Source: Thioclava atlantica (GTDB lineage: Bacteria; Pseudomonadota; Alphaproteobacteria; Rhodobacterales; Rhodobacteraceae). From it: DNA of 64,000 bases. The stretch's first letter is position 1, and each line of letters begins with the position of its first letter. The translations under genes were made by a program, and so were the position numbers. Positions 10,357-17,792 of the stretch are shown here, in pieces. Location: the NCBI RefSeq assembly GCF_000737065.1, contig NZ_AQRC01000001.1:467810-531809 (forward strand). Direction: 5' to 3'. The notes beneath the pieces are model-generated. The model did not search any database and had not been told where the DNA came from. It worked only from the letters and a program-made list of their open reading frames with translations.

Positions 10357-10956
10357 TCAGAGCGTTCCCAGATGTTCGTCGAGAAGGGCGAGGCGATCCT
10401 GCCCCCAGAACCGTTCGTCGGTCTCGGCCACGATATAGAAGGGCGAGCCGAAGACGCCGCGCTCGACCGCTTCCTCGAGGTTTCTCTCGTAGGTGGTCGC
10501 GCCTTCGAAGAGCCCGGTGGTCACCAGATTGCCGTCGAAGCCGTTCGCCTCGAGCGCCTCGCGGATCACCTCGTCGCTGCCGATATCCTTGTCCTCGGCC
10601 CAGACCGCGCGCAGGATCGAATGGACCAGCCCGCCCACGTCTCCGGTGCCGGCCTTCTGCGCCGCGATGATCGCGTAGGAGGCGGGCGCGGGGTTCGGCG
10701 GATAGCCGGGCGGGGTGAAGTTCATCGGCATGCCGAGCTTTGCCGACCAGCGCTTGAGTTCCTGCATCCGGTAGTCCATCCGGCATTTCGGACGCTGCGC
10801 GGGACGCACGCCCCCGGTGCGGTCGAACAGGCCCAGAAGGTCGATCGGCTTGTAGACGATTTCCGCCTCGTGACGCTTCGCGATTTCCTCGAGACGCAGT
10901 CCCGCAAGGTAGACCCAGGGGCTGAACGTGCCGAAAAAGTAGTCGATCCGTGCCAT
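10357..10956 (-). CDS. 2-hydroxychromene-2-carboxylate isomerase / DsbA-family protein
   Basis: A 199-residue thioredoxin-fold protein of the HCCA isomerase/GST-kappa group. It begins MARIDYFFGTFSPWVYLAG, where the Ser-Pro-Trp replaces the CxxC of DsbA and the serine positions glutathione in this family. The central helical insert is present, and the cis-Pro region is FGSPFYIV near residue 170. Members isomerise aromatic degradation intermediates or act as glutathione transferases; the substrate is not clear. Start chosen at 10956 (AGAAAG upstream) rather than the in-frame 11019. It precedes the hydrolase gene by 2 bases and is divergent from prs. Confidence 0.8.
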   Translation of the reverse strand: MARIDYFFGTFSPWVYLAGLRLEEIAKRHEAEIVYKPIDLLGLFDRTGGVRPAQRPKCRMDYRMQELKRWSAKLGMPMNFTPPGYPPNPAPASYAIIAAQKAGTGDVGGLVHSILRAVWAEDKDIGSDEVIREALEANGFDGNLVTTGLFEGATTYERNLEEAVERGVFGSPFYIVAETDERFWGQDRLALLDEHLGTL

Positions 10957-11073
10957 TGTTAACACTTTCTTGACGGTCCAAATTGCCGCCACGCTACCCC
11001 GGTGATAAGGCAGGCGCAATCAAGCGAATCCCGCCGGGACCCAACCGGCACGAGACCTCGAGGAATTGGCCCC

Positions 11074-12093
11074 ATGTCCGTCGTCACCGAACCCAAACTC
11101 ATCTCCGGCAATGCGAACAAGCCGCTCGCGCAATCCATCGCGCGTCGCATGTCGATGCATCGTGGCATGTCGGTGGGGCTGGTCGATGCCCGCGTCGAAC
11201 GCTTCAACGATCAGGAAATCTTCGTCGAAGTCTACGAGAACGTCCGCGGCGAGGACATGTTCATCATCCAGCCGACCTCGAACCCGGCCAATGACAACCT
11301 GATGGAGCTCCTGATCATCACCGACGCACTCAAGCGCTCCTCGGCCGACCGGATCACCGCCGTCATCCCCTATTTCGGCTATGCCCGTCAGGACCGGCGC
11401 ACCAAGGCGCGCACCCCGATCTCGGCGAAGCTGGTCGCGAACCTGCTCACCGAGGCGGGCGTGGACCGCATCCTGACGCTCGATTTGCACGCCGCCCAGA
11501 TCCAGGGCTTCTTCGACATTCCGGTGGACAATCTCTATGCCTCGCCGGTCTTCGCGCTCGACATCCTGCACCACTTCCGTGGCCAGCTCGACGATGTGAT
11601 GGTGGTCTCGCCCGATGTCGGCGGCGTGGCCCGCGCGCGCGAGCTTGCCAAGCGCATCGGCGCGCCGCTCTCGATCGTGGACAAGCGTCGCGAGAAGGCG
11701 GGCGAAGTGGCCGGCATGACCGTGATCGGTGACGTCTCGGGCAAGAAATGCATCATCGTCGACGATATCTGCGACACGGCGGGAACGCTGTGCAAGGCCG
11801 CCGAAGTGCTGATGGAAGCGGGCGCGACCGAGGTGCACGCCTATATCAGCCACGGCGTTCTGTCGGGCCCCGCGGTGGAGCGGATCACCAATTCGGTGAT
11901 GAAATCGCTCGTGATCACCGACTCGATCGAGCCGACGGAGGCGGTGAAAACCGCCCGCAACATCCGCATCGTGCCGACCGCCCCGATGTTCGCCCAGGCG
12001 ATCCTCAATACCTGGTCGGGCACCTCGGTCTCCTCGCTTTTCGAGACCGACACGCTGGTCCCGATCTACGAGGGCATGTATTCGCGCGACTGA
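11074..12093 (+). CDS. prs: Ribose-phosphate pyrophosphokinase (PRPP synthetase)
   Basis: A 339-residue enzyme that makes PRPP from ribose 5-phosphate and ATP, feeding purine (purF nearby), pyrimidine, His, Trp and NAD synthesis. Motifs are the ATP loop [11 protein letters not shown], the metal/ribose site [14 protein letters not shown], the flexible loop [16 protein letters not shown] and the PRPP-binding signature [14 protein letters not shown]. It is class I and of normal length, with the slightly extended N-terminus seen in alphaproteobacteria. An AGGA site lies 9 bases before the ATG; an in-frame ATG at 11002 is less likely. A strong terminator follows. Confidence 0.97.
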   Translation: MSVVTEPKLISGNANKPLAQSIARRMSMHRGMSVGLVDARVERFNDQEIFVEVYENVRGEDMFIIQPTSNPANDNLMELLIITDALKRSSADRITAVIPYFGYARQDRRTKARTPISAKLVANLLTEAGVDRILTLDLHAAQIQGFFDIPVDNLYASPVFALDILHHFRGQLDDVMVVSPDVGGVARARELAKRIGAPLSIVDKRREKAGEVAGMTVIGDVSGKKCIIVDDICDTAGTLCKAAEVLMEAGATEVHAYISHGVLSGPAVERITNSVMKSLVITDSIEPTEAVKTARNIRIVPTAPMFAQAILNTWSGTSVSSLFETDTLVPIYEGMYSRD

Positions 12094-12120
12094 GCGCGCC
12101 GCGCGTTTCGCGATTTTCGA

Positions 12121-12152
12121 AGGCCCGGAGCAGAGCAGCTCCGGGCCTTTCG
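12121..12152 (+). terminator. Intrinsic terminator after prs
   Basis: AGGCCCGGAGC (12121-12131) pairs perfectly with GCTCCGGGCCT (12138-12148) around a 6-base loop, followed by TT. It ends the prs transcript. Confidence 0.75.
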
Positions 12153-12211
12153 CATCCGCGACCGTCGAAAAGCCGATGGACAACCGCGTCTTCAGGCGCT
12201 TCCTTGTGCCC

Positions 12212-13057
12212 ATGCGCCTCTTCGCCCTCACCGCCCTCGTGATGATCGCCTTCGCCGCGAATTCGGTGCTCAACCGGATGGCGGTGCATGATGCGGGCTG
12301 GGGGCCGGCGGCGACGGGCTTCGTGCGGCTCGCCTCGGGGGCGCTGGTGCTTCTGGCGCTCGCGATCCGCGCGAAGGGAACGGCGGGGCTGCGGCTGCCG
12401 CCCGCCATTCTCGGCGCGGGGGTGGCGACGCTCTCGCTCTATATCTTCGGCTTTTCCATCGCGAGCGGGCTGATCGACGCGGGCGTAGGTGCGCTGACGC
12501 TGTTCGCGATGGTGCAGATCACCATGTTCGCAGGCGCGCTCTGGACGCGCGAGGCGATCTCGCTGTGGCGCTGGATCGGGGCGGGGCTGGCCTTCGCGGG
12601 GCTTGCGGTTCTGCTGCTGCCCGCTTCGGGCGGGACCCATATCGACCCGCGGGGCTTTGCGCTGATGGCGCTCGCGGGGGTCGGCTGGGGGCTCTATTCG
12701 CTCAACGGGCGCCGTGCGGGCGCTCCGCTCGTCGCGACCGCGCTCAATTTCGCGCTGGCCGCGGCGCTCGCGCTGATCTGGATGCTGGGGGCGGACGATT
12801 GGGGGAAGGGGGCAAGCTGGGGCTGGGCGCCTGCGCTCCTGTCGGGGGCGGTGACCTCGGGGATGGGCTATGCGCTCTGGTATCGCGTGCTGCCGCAGAT
12901 CCCCGCCAGCCTCGCCGCGATCGCCCAACTCTCGGTGCCGCTGATCGCCGCGCTCGGCGGTGCGCTGCTTCTCGCCGAGATCCCCTCGGCGCGGTTCTGG
13001 CTGGCGGCAACGCTGGTGATCGGAGGGATCGCCCTCTCGCTTCGGCGCGCGCCTTGA
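12212..13057 (+). CDS. EamA/DMT-family transporter
   Basis: A 281-residue membrane protein with ten predicted helices in two EamA repeats, starting MRLFALTALVMIAFAANSVLNR as in close family members. The second repeat begins near ALMALAGVGWGLYSLNGR. Likely exports a small metabolite; substrate unknown. No good ribosome-binding site is seen before this ATG; an in-frame ATG at 12176 would add 12 residues (MDNRVFRRFLVP) and has only a weak GAAAAG upstream, so the start is uncertain. The gene sits alone between the prs terminator and sodB. Confidence 0.8.
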   Translation: MRLFALTALVMIAFAANSVLNRMAVHDAGWGPAATGFVRLASGALVLLALAIRAKGTAGLRLPPAILGAGVATLSLYIFGFSIASGLIDAGVGALTLFAMVQITMFAGALWTREAISLWRWIGAGLAFAGLAVLLLPASGGTHIDPRGFALMALAGVGWGLYSLNGRRAGAPLVATALNFALAAALALIWMLGADDWGKGASWGWAPALLSGAVTSGMGYALWYRVLPQIPASLAAIAQLSVPLIAALGGALLLAEIPSARFWLAATLVIGGIALSLRRAP

Positions 13058-13146
13058 GCCTTCCTCTGCGGAAACGGGCTTGACGTCGGAACAGCCAGCG
13101 CTTCTTTAGGGTTGGAAACAGGACCTTCGAACCAAGTGAGGACAAC

Positions 13147-13746
13147 ATGGCTTTTGAACTTCCCGATCTCCCCTATGCTCATGACGCGCTGGCCGATCTG
13201 GGCATGTCGAAGGAAACCCTCGAATATCACCACGACCTGCACCACAAGGCCTATGTCGACAACGGCAACAAGCTGATCGCCGGCACCGAGTGGGAAGGCA
13301 AGTCGGTCGAAGAGATCGTCAAGGGCACCTATCAGCCCGGCGCCGTGGCGCAGAACGGCATCTTCAACAACGCTTCGCAGCACTGGAACCACGCCCAGTT
13401 CTGGGAAATGATGGGCCCGGGCGAGAAGAAGATGCCGGGCGAGCTGGAAAAGGCGCTCACCGAAGCCTTCGGCTCGATCGACAAGTTCAAGGAAGAATTC
13501 GCCGCCGCCGGTGCGGGCCAGTTCGGCTCGGGCTGGGCCTGGCTCGTCAAGGACAAGGACGGCTCGCTCAAGGTCACCAAGACCGAGAACGGCGTGAACC
13601 CGCTCTGCTTCGGCCAGACCGCGCTTCTGGGCTGCGACGTGTGGGAGCACTCCTACTACATCGACTACCGCAACAAGCGCCCGGCCTACCTGTCGAACTT
13701 CCTCGACAAGCTGGTGAACTGGGAAAACGTCGCCTCGCGCATGTGA
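13147..13746 (+). CDS. sodB: Superoxide dismutase (Fe/Mn family, probably Fe)
   Basis: A 199-residue cytoplasmic superoxide dismutase. The four metal ligands are visible: His in TLEYHHD (residue 28), His in NNASQHWNHAQFW, and the Asp and His of DVWEHSYYIDYRN. The Gln in FNNASQHW and overall length match the iron-type enzymes, though metal choice is not certain from sequence. A possible -35 TTGACG is at 13080. An AAGTGAGGA ribosome-binding site precedes the ATG and a strong terminator follows, so it is probably monocistronic. Confidence 0.95.
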   Translation: MAFELPDLPYAHDALADLGMSKETLEYHHDLHHKAYVDNGNKLIAGTEWEGKSVEEIVKGTYQPGAVAQNGIFNNASQHWNHAQFWEMMGPGEKKMPGELEKALTEAFGSIDKFKEEFAAAGAGQFGSGWAWLVKDKDGSLKVTKTENGVNPLCFGQTALLGCDVWEHSYYIDYRNKRPAYLSNFLDKLVNWENVASRM

Positions 13747-13770
13747 TCGCGCGACCGGCACGATCTTTGG

Positions 13771-13800
13771 AAAGGGCGTCCCGTTCGGGGCGCCCTTTTT
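13771..13800 (+). terminator. Intrinsic terminator after sodB
   Basis: AAAGGGCGTCCC and GGGGCGCCCTTT form a stem with one G-T pair and a GTTC loop, ending in TTTTT. Classic rho-independent form. Confidence 0.85.
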
Positions 13801-13886
13801 CGTCGCGTCATCGCGCCGCGACAGGAACCGGCGCCCCGGCCCAGCCGTTTTTCTTGACAGCAACGCATGACGAAGAGGAGGCTCGA

Positions 13887-14114
13887 ATGGCAGAGCGTAT
13901 TCGCAGCAAGGACGGCAAACGCGAGACGGAAGAAATTCTCGGAGAGGCTCCCGAAAATCTCGAAAGCCCTTCCGCCCAGGGCAGTTCGGGCGGTACGCTG
14001 CAGCGCAAGATCGGGACGCGCGACGAGAAGAAGCAGATCGACGAGACCTCCGCCGGGGCGACCCGGCCGCTTGGCGGGGACGAACGGGACTCGGGTGAGA
14101 AGGAGAAGATGTGA
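13887..14114 (+). CDS. Small, highly charged, probably disordered protein
   Basis: A 75-residue protein from the ATG at 13887 (strong GAAGAGGAG site) to the TGA at 14112. It is rich in Glu, Lys, Arg, Gly and Ser (starts MAERIRSKDGKRETEE, ends GGDERDSGEKEKM) with no hydrophobic core, signal or cysteine, so it is expected to be disordered. I do not recognise a family. Its stop shares one base with the start of the following host-attachment family gene (TGATG), so the two are translationally coupled and probably work together, perhaps in stress or surface functions. Confidence 0.65.
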   Translation: MAERIRSKDGKRETEEILGEAPENLESPSAQGSSGGTLQRKIGTRDEKKQIDETSAGATRPLGGDERDSGEKEKM

Positions 14115-14569
14115 TGACCAAGCTGACCAAGGGGACCTGGGTCGTGATCGCCGATGGCGAAAAGGCGCTGTTTCTCGAGAACATGATGGATGATCAGGAT
14201 CCGAACCTGGTCGTGCGCCGGGTCGACGAGCAGGAGAACCCGGCCGATTCCGAGCAGGGCACAGACAGCCCCGGCCGCATGGCCGATACCGGGCCCGGTC
14301 AGCGCTCGGCGCTCGACGAGACGGATTGGCACGAGCTGGCGAAGATGCGCTTTGCCGACGACCTGGCCGACCGTCTCTACAAGATGGTGCACAAGGGCCG
14401 GATCGAGCGGCTGGTGATCGCCGCCGCTCCGCGCATCCTCGGCGAGATCCGACACGCGCTGCACAAGGAGGTTGCGGCGGTGATCGTGGGCGAGATCGAC
14501 AAGACGCTCACCAATCATCCGCGCGACGAGATCGAGAAGATCGTCTCGGACGAACTGGCGAAAGCCTGA
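14114..14569 (+). CDS. Host attachment family protein (release-factor-like baeRF fold)
   Basis: A 151-residue protein of the family annotated as required for attachment to host cells (PF10116), which structurally resembles the archaeo-eukaryotic release factor (baeRF) domain. Visible family features are the N-terminal strand TWVVIADGEKALFLEN, the acidic variable loop (PADSEQGTDSPG), and the C-terminal RLVIAAAPRILGEIRHAL with IVGEIDKTLTNHPRDEIEKIV. Molecular function is not established; a ribosome or stress role has been proposed from the fold. I start at ATG 14114, which overlaps the upstream stop by one base; a GTG at 14111 is possible. Confidence 0.8.
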   Translation: MTKLTKGTWVVIADGEKALFLENMMDDQDPNLVVRRVDEQENPADSEQGTDSPGRMADTGPGQRSALDETDWHELAKMRFADDLADRLYKMVHKGRIERLVIAAAPRILGEIRHALHKEVAAVIVGEIDKTLTNHPRDEIEKIVSDELAKA

Positions 14570-14740
14570 TCCGACCGAAGCCGAACCGCGCCGCGCAGAC
14601 GGAGCGGTCCGGCCTTCCCTCGCATACTGTGAACCTGCGCAGGGCGGCTTGACGCATCCGCGCACAGCCGCACCGTTCCCGGCCTCTTTCCTTTTCCTGG
14701 CCGATCGGTCAGGGTCGCGCGGCTGAATGGGAGAGTACGG

Positions 14741-15652
14741 ATGAGCGAGGCGACCAAGGGCTTCTGGGCGATGGTGACGGCCTGCGTGATCTGGGGCCTG
14801 TCCGGGCTTTACTACAAGATGCTCGACGCGGTCCCGCCGATCGAGGTTCTGGCCCATCGCACGCTCTGGTCGTTCCTGTTCTTCGCGGTGATCCTCGCGG
14901 TGAAGGGGCGGCTGCATCTCATCCGCGCCGCGCTCTCCGAGCGCCACGGGCGCGGAACGCTCATCATCGGCTTCGCGGCGCTGATGATCTCGGCGAACTG
15001 GTTCACCTTCATCTGGTCGGTCCAGTCGGGCCACGCGGTGCAGGCGTCGCTCGGCTATTACATCTTCCCGCTGGTGGCGGTGCTGCTGGGGCTGATCGTC
15101 TATCGCGAAGCGCTCGGGGTGCGGCAATGGGTGGCGGTCGCTCTGGCCGCGACGGCGGTGGTCGTCCTGACCCTCGGGCTCGGCGTCGCGCCCTGGGTGT
15201 CGCTGATCCTCGCCTTCAGTTTCGGCACCTACGGGCTCATCAAGAAGGGCATCAAGGCCGGACCGATGGTCTCGGTTTGCGCCGAGGTGCTGTTGCTCTC
15301 GCCGATCGCGATGGTGGTGCTTGTGGGGTACCATTACGGATGGTGGGGCGCGGCCGGCTCCGGCCATTTCGGCCAAGATCTGAAGACCTCGGCGCTGCTC
15401 GCCTTTTCCGGCCCGTTGACGGGGACCCCGCTTCTGCTCTTCGCCTATGCGGCGCAGCGGGTGCGGATGGCGACGGTCGGCCTGGTTCAATATCTCAACC
15501 CGACGCTGCAGTTCGCCGTCGCCACGCTCGCCTTCGGGGAGCATGTGACCCTCTGGCACGCGATCGCGCTCGGGCTGATCTGGTCGGCGCTTGCGATCTA
15601 TTCGAGCGCCAACCTGCGCCCGCGTGCCCGGCGCGTCGCCGGCACGGCCTAG
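14741..15652 (+). CDS. rarD: RarD family EamA transporter
   Basis: A 303-residue ten-helix DMT transporter of the RarD subfamily. It begins with the RarD pattern GFWAMVTACVIWGLSGLYYKML and keeps EVLAHRTLWS, the YYIFPLVAVLLGLIVYREAL block, and FGTYGLIKKGIKAGPMVS. RarD was first linked to chloramphenicol resistance, but its natural substrate is unknown. A GGGAG site lies before the ATG. Its TAG stop overlaps, on the opposite strand, the stop of the LOG gene (CTAG at 15649-15652), so the two genes converge with no spacer. Confidence 0.88.
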   Translation: MSEATKGFWAMVTACVIWGLSGLYYKMLDAVPPIEVLAHRTLWSFLFFAVILAVKGRLHLIRAALSERHGRGTLIIGFAALMISANWFTFIWSVQSGHAVQASLGYYIFPLVAVLLGLIVYREALGVRQWVAVALAATAVVVLTLGLGVAPWVSLILAFSFGTYGLIKKGIKAGPMVSVCAEVLLLSPIAMVVLVGYHYGWWGAAGSGHFGQDLKTSALLAFSGPLTGTPLLLFAYAAQRVRMATVGLVQYLNPTLQFAVATLAFGEHVTLWHAIALGLIWSALAIYSSANLRPRARRVAGTA

Positions 15653-16203
15653 GCGAAGGCCGAGACGAGCGCCTCTTCCAGCTCGGCGACCGTCTCGACG
15701 GTGACCACAAGGTCGCGCAGCGAGGGATCGGCAAAGCCTTCCGCGACGATCTGGTCGACAAGCGCCAGGAGCGGGGCCCAGTAGCCTTCGGTGTTGAGCA
15801 GGAAGATCGGCTTCTCGTGCAGCCCGATCTGGCGCCAGGTCAGGACCTCGAAGAGCTCGTCGAGCGAGCCCGCGCCGCCGGGCAGCACGACCACCGCATC
15901 CGCATTCATGAACATCACCTTCTTGCGCTCATGCATCGTCTCGGTGACGACGAAGGTGGTCAGGTCGCGCTTGCCGACCTCGCGCGGGAAGAGATGCACC
16001 GGGATCACGCCGAAGGTGCGTCCGTCCGCCTCCTGCGCGGCGCGCGCCACCTCGCCCATCAGCCCGACATCGCCCGCGCCATAGACAAGCTGCCAGTTGC
16101 GCGCGGCGAGCATCGCCCCGGTCGCCCTCGCGGCTTCGGAATAGGCGGAACGCGTGCCCGGGCGTGAGCCGCAATAGACACAGACGGAACGGGAAATGGT
16201 CAT
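15649..16203 (-). CDS. LOG family protein (TIGR00730; nucleoside monophosphate phosphoribohydrolase)
   Basis: A 184-residue Rossmann-like protein of the LOG (lonely guy) family, which hydrolyses cytokinin riboside 5'-monophosphate or AMP-like nucleotides to the base and ribose 5-phosphate. The catalytic signature PGGxGTxxE appears as LPGGAGSLDELFEVLTW, the start VCVYCGSRPG is the nucleotide-binding loop, and HERKKVMF provides the conserved Arg/Lys pair. Length is normal. It converges with rarD. Physiological substrate in this bacterium is not known. Confidence 0.88.
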   Translation of the reverse strand: MTISRSVCVYCGSRPGTRSAYSEAARATGAMLAARNWQLVYGAGDVGLMGEVARAAQEADGRTFGVIPVHLFPREVGKRDLTTFVVTETMHERKKVMFMNADAVVVLPGGAGSLDELFEVLTWRQIGLHEKPIFLLNTEGYWAPLLALVDQIVAEGFADPSLRDLVVTVETVAELEEALVSAFA

Positions 16204-16337
16204 GGTCGGCTCCGGATTGGACGGTGTTCTTGAGCGGTGATAGCGGGGTTGCTAATCTCGCTCAAGCAATCCGGGCGAAGAAGCATGCGAAAGGGACAGC
16301 GCAGGCCGGCCGGGCAGGGATCTGAGAAAGGGCGGGG

Positions 16338-17681
16338 ATGGCCGTTGAAGAAAAGAAGGAAGTGGAGGGCGGGGCAACCGCCGCGACGCTCAAGGGAGGA
16401 GCGCTGGCAATCGCGCTGGTGGTTCTGGCGCTGATCGGCTGGGCGTTGATGCACCCCGGCGAGGAGCCCGCGACGAAACCCGGCACCGAGACGACGGAGG
16501 CGCAACCCGCGCCGGCCACGCGCTCGGCCGAGGCCCCGGTACCTGCGGCGCAGCACGCCGCGCCGGATACGGCCCCCGCCGCCACGAAGACCGAGACCGC
16601 GCCGCCCGAGAGCATTGCGGAGACGGGGGCCGAACCCGCGACAAGCGCCGCCGCGCCGCAGGAGGAGCCGGCAGCCGCGATCTCCGAGCAGGCAGCCACG
16701 GGGCCGGGACAGACAGCCCCCGCGCCGACCGGCGAGAGCCGAGCGACCGAGGGTGCCGACGCTTCGACCGGTGCGACCGATCTCGCACAGGTTCAGTTCG
16801 ACGCGCTGCGGGCCTCGCCGGACGGCTCGGTCACGCTGGCCGGACGGACCGATCCGGGGGCGAAGGTCGACGTGCTCGTGGACGGGCAGGTCGTCGCCAA
16901 TACCGAGACCGACGGGGCGGGTAATTTCGCCTCGCTCTTCGATCTGCCGCCGAGCGCGGGACCACGCGCGCTGTCGCTGCGCGTCACCGGCGCCAACGGC
17001 GTCGCGAAGGAAAGCGCCGAGAGCCTCGTGCTGCGTGGCCAGCCCGGCGCCGAAACCGTCGCGGCCGCGGATATGGCCGAGACGCCGCAGACCACGCCCC
17101 CGGCAACCCCGGCCCCGCCCGCCGCGCCGATCGTCGCGGATGCCAGCGGGGCGCGGCTGCTCGCTCCCAAGAGCCAGTCGCTGGTGATCGACACGATCGC
17201 TTTCGGGGCGGGCGAGATCGCGCGCAGCGAGGGGCGCGGAGCGCCCGATGGCAGCCAGCTCGCCGCCTATCTCGACGATACGCTGGTGGCCGAGGCGAAG
17301 GCCGGAGCCGATGGGCGTTGGGCGCTCGATCTTCCGGGCCTCACGCCCGGCGCGCACAAGCTGCGGATCGACGCGCATGACGGCGAGGGCAAGGTGATCG
17401 CGCGCGCCGAGACCGATTTCGACCAGCCCGACCAGATCGTCGTGGCGAGTTCCGGCGATCCCGCGAAGTCCGAGGCGGATGCGGTTCAGGCCGCGGGCGG
17501 CGACGGAAACGCGGTCAAGGTCGTGCAGATCGTGAAGGGCAATACGCTCTGGGCGATCGCGCGCGAGGTCTATGGCGAGGGCATCCTCTATGTCCGGGTC
17601 TTCGATGCCAACCGCGACCAGATCCGCGACCCCGACCTGATCTATCCGGGGCAGGTCTTCACCATCCCGGCGCCGCAATAA
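16338..17681 (+). CDS. Membrane-anchored LysM protein with Ala/Pro-rich linker and two Ig-like domains
   Basis: A 447-residue envelope protein. A short cytoplasmic N-terminus is followed by one membrane helix (GALAIALVVLALIGWALM, about residues 22-40), then about 110 residues rich in Ala, Pro, Glu and Thr that could span the periplasm. Two beta-rich repeats follow: one around SVTLAGRTDPGAKVDVLVDG to ALSLRVTGANG (residues 155-230) and one around AAYLDDTLVAEAKAGADGRW to HKLRIDAHDGEG (310-360). A C-terminal LysM domain (VVQIVKGNTLWAIAREVYG to IYPGQVFTIP) should bind peptidoglycan. It may link the inner membrane to the wall. The upstream gap of 134 bases to the LOG gene is divergent. Confidence 0.8.
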   Translation: MAVEEKKEVEGGATAATLKGGALAIALVVLALIGWALMHPGEEPATKPGTETTEAQPAPATRSAEAPVPAAQHAAPDTAPAATKTETAPPESIAETGAEPATSAAAPQEEPAAAISEQAATGPGQTAPAPTGESRATEGADASTGATDLAQVQFDALRASPDGSVTLAGRTDPGAKVDVLVDGQVVANTETDGAGNFASLFDLPPSAGPRALSLRVTGANGVAKESAESLVLRGQPGAETVAAADMAETPQTTPPATPAPPAAPIVADASGARLLAPKSQSLVIDTIAFGAGEIARSEGRGAPDGSQLAAYLDDTLVAEAKAGADGRWALDLPGLTPGAHKLRIDAHDGEGKVIARAETDFDQPDQIVVASSGDPAKSEADAVQAAGGDGNAVKVVQIVKGNTLWAIAREVYGEGILYVRVFDANRDQIRDPDLIYPGQVFTIPAPQ

Positions 17682-17731
17682 GGCTGGACTTCGCGGAACT
17701 CGCCGCTAGCTTGCGCTACGGTTCCGGACGG

Positions 17732-17750
17732 CCGGGGGCGCTGCCCCCGG
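17732..17750. repeat. GC-rich hairpin between the LysM and ABC exporter genes
   Basis: CCGGGGGC (17732-17739) and GCCCCCGG (17743-17750) form a perfect 8-bp stem with a GCT loop. It lies 50 bases after the LysM gene stop. Sequence of this kind recurs in rhodobacterial intergenic regions; here it could end the LysM transcript, though no T-run follows directly. Confidence 0.45.
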
Positions 17751-17792
17751 ACCTCCGGCGAATTTTAAAGCTAGATGAAGAAAGGGCGCGCG

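Noticed and set aside
9539..10981. A 480-residue fusion of hydrolase with an N-terminal extension
   Set aside because: The upstream part is an out-of-frame reading of the isomerase gene; the hydrolase has its own start at 10354.
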